64,000 nucleotides of DNA from CAYLLN01 sp033762315 (GTDB lineage Bacteria; Planctomycetota; Planctomycetia; Pirellulales; Pirellulaceae), in assembly GCA_033762315.1 (NCBI GenBank), contig JANRLS010000116.1, positions 1-64,000 on the forward strand, written 5' to 3'. This document shows, in pieces, positions 58,871 to 64,000 of the stretch (within the stretch, counting starts at the first letter, position 1; each line of letters opens with the position of its first letter). The notes under the pieces are model-generated. The model was given only the letters and a program-made list of their open reading frames with translations, did no database searches and had not been told where the DNA came from. Made by a program: the position numbers and the translations under genes.

Positions 58871-59422
58871 TTAGCGACGGCGACTGCTGACGGGAATCAG
58901 CTGGGGTGCCTTCAGGCTCGCGGTCGGGCTCAGGTCGGCCGGCGGTTTGGGAGCCGCCAAAGGCTGCGAGCAGCCCACCGGAGCGCCGCAGCCCGCCGGT
59001 TTGCCGCACTGGCCGTTCGCGCAGCCACAGCCGCAGCTCCCCCCGAATACGCCCCCGCACGCCCCATTCGCGCAGCCCCTTCCGCCACATCCGCCATGCA
59101 TGAAGTGCGGGTGGCAGCGGCACGGATTGGGGGCATAGCTCTGCCAGAGCCAATCGGTGCAGGGGGGGGTGTAGTCGCAAATGCCCGGATAATACACGTA
59201 GTCGTGCCCGTGCCCATTCCAGCCGTGCGGCTCGATGGCGATGGGATCGACCACGCCCGGGGCGGGAATCGTGGCTTCCGGTTCGGCGACCGGAGCGCCA
59301 TAGCGCGCCCACCAATTCGAGCCGTTATAGGCCGCCTGGCGAACCAGGGGCCGAGGTTCGGCGGCCAGAGAAACCGAGGCGGCCAAGCTGGCGGCCGCGC
59401 AGAAAAACAGCGTCCACTTCAT
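58871..59422 (-). CDS. Secreted Cys/Gly-rich protein of unknown function
   Basis: A 183-residue protein with a Sec signal (KWTLFFCAAASLAASVSLAA), followed by an aromatic and Pro-rich segment (SNWWARYGAPVAEPE, HGWNGHGHDYVYYPGICDYT). Its C-terminal half has a Cys/Gly-rich stretch (CRCHPHFMHGGCGGRGC, GGSCGCGCANGQCGKPAGCG) and about 15 cysteines in all. The start has a near-perfect AGGAGG eight bases upstream. The composition suggests a disulfide-cross-linked or metal-binding wall or surface component, which planctomycete cell-wall proteins are known to favour, but no family was identified. Confidence 0.8.
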   Translation of the reverse strand: MKWTLFFCAAASLAASVSLAAEPRPLVRQAAYNGSNWWARYGAPVAEPEATIPAPGVVDPIAIEPHGWNGHGHDYVYYPGICDYTPPCTDWLWQSYAPNPCRCHPHFMHGGCGGRGCANGACGGVFGGSCGCGCANGQCGKPAGCGAPVGCSQPLAAPKPPADLSPTASLKAPQLIPVSSRRR

Positions 59423-59777
59423 GTGCTTTTCCTCCTGAAAACTCCTTCGTGCGGAAAGTTCCGCGTCGCGATGTTCCAGGGCAGCCATGCCGGGACAACT
59501 TCCATGCAGCCGGCGGCAATCGCTACGCACGCCGGCCCAATGCAACCATGCCCTGCGATCGCCCCGCCGGCAAGCGCGAATGTTGATTTTTTTCAACATT
59601 CGTCCGCCGCGCGGGCCGCATGTTCGGCCTGGTCGCGATACTGCTTGCCACCCCACGCTTTGCGACTATCATCCACGTTCGCCCGGCTGCGGGGCCGGCG
59701 AGCGCGCTATACCATTCTTTCGGCTGGCGCGGGTTGTGCCGTTCAGGCGGCTCGTAGCGGAAATCGGGAAAAAAGCG
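59423..59777. other. Divergent intergenic region with a 10-base-pair palindrome
   Basis: About 355 bases between the Cys/Gly-rich gene and a membrane-protein gene, with no supported gene. It holds a perfect hairpin (cgaatgttga, six-T loop, tcaacattcg) at 59577-59602, listed below. No promoter could be assigned with confidence. Confidence 0.5.
59577..59602. repeat. Perfect inverted repeat with T-rich loop
   Basis: cgaatgttga (59577-59586) and tcaacattcg (59593-59602) flank six T residues. The position, midway between divergent genes, suits an operator as well as a stray terminator-like element. Confidence 0.5.
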
Positions 59778-60647
59778 TTGGAACACCTGGGCACGATGGT
59801 GGCAGGGCTGGCGGCGATCTTGCTAGCGGCGGGCATTGCGGCGCTCGTTCGCGGCCGATTTGCCCTGCGCGAGACGACGCTCTTGCCCGCCTGGTGGTGG
59901 ACCGTGGCCGCGCTTTTCGCCTGCGGTGGAACCGAAATCGCCACGGCTCTGGTGCCGGCCGACGATGGCTGGCTCGCTCCGCTGCGGTTCACCGCTGCCG
60001 GGCTGACGTTGTGCCCGATTGTCGCCGTGCTGGGGGCCAAGCGTCCGCAGCATCACGCCTGGAATTTCGTGGTGCTCGCGTTCTGGGGAATTATGGTCTT
60101 ACCCGTCGCCGAAACCTTCCTCTTGCAGCGCGGCCAAAGACTGGAGATCGGCGACGCCCGCGGTTGGTTCTTGTGGCCTCTGATTCTGCTCGGCCCGATC
60201 AACTATCTTCCCACGCGCCGCTGGCTGGCCGCGCTGTTCGTCCTGGCAGGGCAGATTTTGCTCTTCTCGGAATATCTGCCGCTGGTTTCCCGGCCGCTCT
60301 TTGCGGGGCAACAGCTCGCCGCGCTATTGCTCGTTGTCCTTGCGCTCTGGCTGCCGAAAACGGCGTCGCGACCGGCCGCCAATCCGTATGACCGACTGTG
60401 GCGCGATTTTCGCGACGAATTCGGCCTCTTTTGGGCGTTGCGCCTGCAGGAGCGGGCCAATTTTGTCAGCCAGGCCAATGGCTGGCCATTCGAGCTGGCG
60501 TGGTCAGGGCTGGTCGATTCGGCTACTCGTGTGTCGATGACTCAGGTCGATCCGGCGATCACCCCGACCTTGCGAACGACCCTGCAGGGTCTGTTGCGGC
60601 GATTTGTGTCGGCCCGCTGGATTGCCGAGCGCCTGCGCGAGCGATAG
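59778..60647 (+). CDS. Integral membrane protein of unknown function
   Basis: A protein of about 289 residues with roughly seven hydrophobic segments: VAGLAAILLAAGIAALV, AWWWTVAALFACGGTEIATA, FTAAGLTLCPIVAVLGA, NFVVLAFWGIMVLPVAETFL, WFLWPLILLGPINYLPT, WLAALFVLAGQILLFSEYLP and LAALLLVVLALWLP. It has a cytoplasmic C-terminal tail (RLWRDFRDEFGLFWALRLQE, ending RWIAERLRER). The start is uncertain: TTG at 59778 has GGGA upstream, and ATG at 59796 is equally plausible. No known transporter motif was seen. Confidence 0.7.
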   Translation: MEHLGTMVAGLAAILLAAGIAALVRGRFALRETTLLPAWWWTVAALFACGGTEIATALVPADDGWLAPLRFTAAGLTLCPIVAVLGAKRPQHHAWNFVVLAFWGIMVLPVAETFLLQRGQRLEIGDARGWFLWPLILLGPINYLPTRRWLAALFVLAGQILLFSEYLPLVSRPLFAGQQLAALLLVVLALWLPKTASRPAANPYDRLWRDFRDEFGLFWALRLQERANFVSQANGWPFELAWSGLVDSATRVSMTQVDPAITPTLRTTLQGLLRRFVSARWIAERLRER

Positions 60648-60650
60648 GAC

Positions 60651-61163
60651 TTACGGAAAGGCCCGCCTGATTTCGTCTTGCGTTTTTCCCTGGTCCCCCA
60701 GGGCAAACGCCTCGGTAACGGAATCGTTGAGATACACAATCAAGCCATAGATTCCCAGGGCGATGGACGTCGGCGCGCAGTAGAAAGTGAATACCGTGGC
60801 GAGCCCCGCCACCAAGGCGACCATGCCGAGCGTTCGCCGGCGAAACCGGAGGTTATAGACCCCCGCCACCACCCGCAAAACGCCGCACACCGCGGCGGGC
60901 AGGCTCAGCACGCCGACGAACACGACCATCGCGGTCGGAAACTCGCCCGCTTCGGGGGGAACCAGTGTCGCCAGCCCCGCGAACACGAGCATGAAGCCCG
61001 CCAGCGTCACCTCCAACAGGCCAACCCCAATCAGCAGCATCGCCACCACCGGCACATGGCCGATCAAGCCGCGGCCCAGTTTGGGTGCGTTCCCCGGCTG
61101 GGACGCGGCATCGCGAAACAGGTCGCTCGACCATTGCGGTGAATTGGGAGTTGGTTCGCTCAT
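60651..61163 (-). CDS. Four-helix membrane protein of unknown function
   Basis: A 170-residue protein with four predicted membrane segments (VVAMLLIGVGLLEVTLAGFM region, AMVVFVGVLSLPAAVCGVL, TLGMVALVAGLATVFTFYCA, TSIALGIYGLIVYL) and a short cytoplasmic C-terminus (EAFALGDQGKTQDEIRRAF), a pattern common in planctomycete genomes. Its ATG overlaps the stop of the upstream aminotransferase gene by four bases (ATGA), so it is translationally coupled to it. Confidence 0.75.
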   Translation of the reverse strand: MSEPTPNSPQWSSDLFRDAASQPGNAPKLGRGLIGHVPVVAMLLIGVGLLEVTLAGFMLVFAGLATLVPPEAGEFPTAMVVFVGVLSLPAAVCGVLRVVAGVYNLRFRRRTLGMVALVAGLATVFTFYCAPTSIALGIYGLIVYLNDSVTEAFALGDQGKTQDEIRRAFP

Positions 61164-62335
61164 TGGCCCCGTACAATCTGGCGTAATTCGCCGATCAAGG
61201 CATCCACCTCGAAGCGCGTCGCGTAGCCGTGCGGGCTGATCCGCACTCCCCCCGCTCGGCAGCGGACGATAGTCCCCGCGGCTTCCAGGCGGCGGCGAAT
61301 GTCGTGCGGATCATGGCCTGGCAGCTGAAAAGTGACGATTCCCGAGCGATTTTCCGCCTCGCGCGGAGCGAGCAGCGTGGCACCCAGATCCATCAGTTGC
61401 GCGGCTGCGTAATCGGTGCTGGCCAGAACCTGGTCGGCAATGGGCGAGTTGTGCGGCGAAAGCCCCAAGCTCGCCAGCAGGTCGAGGCTGGCCCCTAGCC
61501 CGGCGATGCCAATCATGTTGTGCGATCCCCCTTCGTAGCGGGCGGCTTCGGGCCGGAATTTCAGGTCGATGCGGGAGTAATCCGATCCGGCGACGACGCT
61601 ATTCCAGCCACAGCCAAGTGGCCGCAGGAGCGACAAATGCTCGCGTTTGACGAACAGAATCCCCGCCCCTTCCGGGCCAAGCAGCCACTTATGCCCATCC
61701 GCCGCGAGAAAATCGACTCCGGCCGCATGGACATCCAGCGGAAAGACCCCCAGCCCCTGAATCGCGTCGAGGAAAAACAGGCACCCCTTGCGCCGACATA
61801 ACTGACCGATTTCCCGCGGGTCGATCCGCCAGCCGGTCGCAAAACCAACCCAGCTGAGGGAAACAATGCGGGTTCGCTCGTCGCAAGTGGCCTCCAGGCG
61901 ATCGAGATCGATCCGCCCCCCTTGGGCCGGAATGGTCCGCGTTTCCACGCCGCGCGAGGCCAAATTCATCCACGGATACTGATTCGATGGGAACTCGTTC
62001 GCCAGGGTGACAATATTGTCTCCCTCCCGCCAAGGATACCCCTCGGCGATCAATCCGATGCCTGTTGTGGTATTCGGAATCAGGGCGATTTCGTCGGGCT
62101 GGGCGGCAATCAGAGCGGCGGCGGTTCGGCGAACCTCTTCCACCCGTCGGGCCCACGCTGGCCAGGCAACGTCTCCTTGGTTAGTCGCCTGGTCGAGCCA
62201 CTGGCGCATGGCATCGCGGGTTGGCGCCGGCAGCGGGGCGACCGCCGCGTGGTCGAAATAGACCAGCCGCGCAGCAATGGGCATGAGGGGGCGAAAGCGG
62301 GCGGGCAAATCGGTAAATTCGTCAATTTCGGACAT
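61160..62335 (-). CDS. Class V aminotransferase (cysteine desulfurase/isopenicillin epimerase-like)
   Basis: A 391-residue PLP enzyme. LVYFDHAAVAPLPAPTRDAM at about 24-43 is the usual opening. The cofactor Lys is Lys216 in AADGHKWLLGPEGAG, the Asp binding the pyridine nitrogen is Asp190 in FFLDAIQGLG, and NEFPSNQYPW and RYEGGSHNMIGIAGL are further family blocks. It lacks the flexible active-site Cys loop of housekeeping IscS/SufS enzymes, so an epimerase, lyase or selenocysteine lyase-like role is as likely as desulfuration. ATG at 62335 fits the conserved length. The downstream membrane-protein gene overlaps its stop. Confidence 0.88.
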   Translation of the reverse strand: MSEIDEFTDLPARFRPLMPIAARLVYFDHAAVAPLPAPTRDAMRQWLDQATNQGDVAWPAWARRVEEVRRTAAALIAAQPDEIALIPNTTTGIGLIAEGYPWREGDNIVTLANEFPSNQYPWMNLASRGVETRTIPAQGGRIDLDRLEATCDERTRIVSLSWVGFATGWRIDPREIGQLCRRKGCLFFLDAIQGLGVFPLDVHAAGVDFLAADGHKWLLGPEGAGILFVKREHLSLLRPLGCGWNSVVAGSDYSRIDLKFRPEAARYEGGSHNMIGIAGLGASLDLLASLGLSPHNSPIADQVLASTDYAAAQLMDLGATLLAPREAENRSGIVTFQLPGHDPHDIRRRLEAAGTIVRCRAGGVRISPHGYATRFEVDALIGELRQIVRGQ

Positions 62336-62410
62336 GGGAGAATGGCGATCACACGGGTTGCGCCGCGGAGTAAGTGGCGGAAAACCCAAGCGCCGGCACA
62401 CTTTACGGAC

Positions 62411-62438
62411 GTGACACCGGCCATGTCCGAATTATACT
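62411..62438 (+). promoter_or_regulatory. Sigma70-type promoter for the small membrane protein
   Basis: GTGACA (62411-62416) and TATACT (62433-62438) are spaced 16 bases and each match consensus at five of six positions. Transcription would start near 62445, about 60 bases before the ATG. Confidence 0.55.
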
Positions 62439-62506
62439 AGGGCCGGCTGTCAAGTTTTTCCGCGAACGCGAAGCGGGCTGGGCTGTGCACCTCGAGGAAG
62501 CGTCGG

Positions 62507-62698
62507 ATGCCCAAGGCGTTGTGCATGTCGGGGATGGTCGTTGCCATCCTCATCCTGATTTTGTTCTTGTTCGACCTGGTCGCGCCCGCGACGATCGCTC
62601 CCTTTCGCAAGGCGAGCATCCTCATGGACGTGGCGATGCTCGTCTGCGCGCTGCTATTGGGACTGGCGAGCTGGCTCACGTTTCGCGAGCAAAGCTGA
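62507..62698 (+). CDS. Small two-helix membrane protein
   Basis: A 63-residue protein with two hydrophobic helices (MVVAILILILFLFDLVAP and VAMLVCALLLGLASWLTF) joined by a short basic loop (FRKAS). GAGGAA lies at a suitable distance before the ATG and a good promoter lies about 60 bases further upstream, so the gene is probably real despite its size. It matches the small conserved membrane proteins seen in planctomycetes, with no assigned function. Confidence 0.7.
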   Translation: MPKALCMSGMVVAILILILFLFDLVAPATIAPFRKASILMDVAMLVCALLLGLASWLTFREQS

Positions 62699-62711
62699 TC
62701 GATGAGCCCCG

Positions 62712-63491
62712 CTAGGCCGCCGGACGGAGAACCGACCGGCTAGGATGCGACCAGCGCTCGGTCAGTTCGGCGGCGGCAAATTGGCGGATGGTGAGGATCT
62801 CGACCCTCCCCGCCTGTCGCTCGCGGGCCACGCGGCGAAAAATTGCCCGGATATTGTCGAAGGCATCTGGCCCGACCGGGACGAGACTTTGGGCATCCAG
62901 TTCCAGGTGCAGGAGCGATTTCTCCCGGCCACAGCGGCGGAGTTGCCGATCGAGTTGCCATCCCGCCAGCGACCACCAGGGGTGCTGGGGGGTAATCCGC
63001 CACGGGGCGGGCGTTTGCCAGATGCCGAAGCGGGTCGGAGGCGAGCCGAGTTTGCGGGCGGCGCCGGCCGTATCGACGGCAGGTCCGCGGAGGGCCGTGA
63101 TTCCATGTCGCAACAGCAGGGCAAGATCGGGCGTTTGCGGGACATTCTTCAGGGCGAGCGTGGAGACGGCGATTCCCGCGCGCCTGGCGGCATCGAACCG
63201 ACGGGCCAGTTCTCGGTCGAGTCGCAATCTTCCCGCGCCCGGCCCGAGCCACGATTGATCTCCCAGAACGGCCACTTCGTGGCCGACTCCCGCGCTCAGA
63301 ATCGACTCCGTCGCCGCCGAGAGCCGGGGATCGGCGACGCCCCAGGTGGCGGGGAGCCCCAAGTCGCGGGTCTCTTCGACGAGCCACGAGCGTACTTCGT
63401 CCAGACGCTCCACCTGCCCGAATGACGGGGAGGAAATGTCGAGTTCCAGATCGATCGACAAGAACAAGCTGCCGCCGGTCCCACCACTCAT
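62712..63491 (-). CDS. Polysaccharide deacetylase-like protein
   Basis: A 259-residue protein with a NodB-like order of segments: LFLSIDLELDISSP at the first strand (where catalytic Asp-Asp is expected, DLELD here), GLPATWGVADPRL, GHEVAVLGDQSWLGPGAGRL (in place of the usual HSWTH metal ligands), and LLHLELDAQSLVP near the end. The metal-binding His pair is not preserved (HEVAVLGDQSW has one His), so activity is doubtful. No signal peptide is evident. It converges with the small membrane-protein gene 14 bases away. Confidence 0.65.
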   Translation of the reverse strand: MSGGTGGSLFLSIDLELDISSPSFGQVERLDEVRSWLVEETRDLGLPATWGVADPRLSAATESILSAGVGHEVAVLGDQSWLGPGAGRLRLDRELARRFDAARRAGIAVSTLALKNVPQTPDLALLLRHGITALRGPAVDTAGAARKLGSPPTRFGIWQTPAPWRITPQHPWWSLAGWQLDRQLRRCGREKSLLHLELDAQSLVPVGPDAFDNIRAIFRRVARERQAGRVEILTIRQFAAAELTERWSHPSRSVLRPAA

Positions 63492-63711
63492 GCGATTCCC
63501 TTCCGACCCGCCGCGCCAAAGTGTTGCCCGCTACCCGCCATTCATGGCTCATCGACCGCGGGGAGACGAGAATCGACGAGGGAAACTTGCGCCAATCCAA
63601 TCGTTAAGTCGCGAAACCCGTGCTTTCCGGGGCACTTTTGACTGCCGGGAATAGGTTGGCCGTCCACCGACGAAAGAATTGAAAAAAGGTGCGGTGTTTT
63701 CGGCGGGAAGT

Positions 63712-63720
63712 TGCTATAAT
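63712..63720 (+). promoter_or_regulatory. Extended -10 promoter upstream of the last gene
   Basis: TGCTATAAT (63712-63720) is a perfect TATAAT with an extended TGn motif, which can dispense with a -35. It lies about 80 bases before the ATG at 63802. The rest of the 310-base divergent region (63492-63801) shows no gene. Confidence 0.55.
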
Positions 63721-63801
63721 CAACGACGGCCGATTGGTTTGGGCGACTGCGCGCCCTGGCGGGCCAGAGCGCTGAGGTTCCATCGTTTGGCGAGGTTGAT
63801 A

Positions 63802-64000
<199 letters not shown>

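Overview
The window is high-GC DNA from a planctomycete, most likely of the Pirellulales type. The evidence is a set of gene families that together are nearly diagnostic of that phylum: five DUF1501 proteins, two large PSD1 (DUF1549/DUF1553) proteins, two DUF1559 prepilin-like proteins, a J-like membrane protein, an FG-GAP protein, and many Tat-exported enzymes. A partial kdsA at the left edge suggests a Kdo-containing, Gram-negative style envelope. No rRNA, tRNA, CRISPR array, integrase or full insertion sequence was seen, although several short palindromic or MITE-like repeats are scattered through intergenic DNA.

Layout. 1-3.2 kb: lipid kinase and kdsA, then a putative zinc-response operon (SmtB-type ArsR, His-rich protein, Fur-family regulator). 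3.4-9.8 kb: J-like membrane protein, Gfo/Idh/MocA oxidoreductase, small lipoprotein, prepilin-like protein and Uma2 nuclease. 9.9-13.5 kb: pyrB with a dihydroorotase-like partner that has lost metal ligands (pyrC'), and a lone eboE. 13.6-18.6 kb: a type VI secretion sub-cluster, tssA-tssB-tssC-hcp-tagJ, without membrane-complex genes. 18.6-31 kb: zinc-ribbon genes (one with an in-frame amber codon), nnrE, GNAT, FG-GAP, DinB, a secreted planctomycete protein, glutaminase, HtrA-like protease, GH5 glycosidase, an HNH nuclease pair and a DUF1501 gene. 31-43 kb: a second DUF1501 gene, prepilin/lipoprotein pair, outer-membrane barrel candidate, glycoside hydrolase, sugar ABC permease, third DUF1501, DinB-like protein and PcrA/UvrD helicase. 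43-58 kb: stand-alone RNA polymerase alpha-CTD protein, two PSD1/DUF1501 modules, a toxin-antitoxin-like pair, a metal-dependent hydrolase and a beta-helix protein. 58-64 kb: NUDIX, membrane proteins, class V aminotransferase, deacetylase-like protein and the start of an acidic, Pro/Ala-rich protein.

How the genes fit together. Apart from pyrimidine synthesis, Kdo synthesis and DNA repair, most of the window serves the envelope and extracytoplasmic space: Tat-exported hydrolase-like proteins, lipoproteins, prepilins, polysaccharide-active enzymes and a contractile injection system.

The best candidates for a second look are the pyrB-pyrC' pair, the zinc operon with a probably leaderless arsR, the compact T6SS locus, an ABC permease with an extra extracytoplasmic domain, a toxin-antitoxin-like pair wedged inside a PSD1-DUF1501 unit, and repeats that supply the start or stop codon of neighbouring genes. 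Three genes are broken at homopolymer runs of seven, which may be sequencing error rather than biology.
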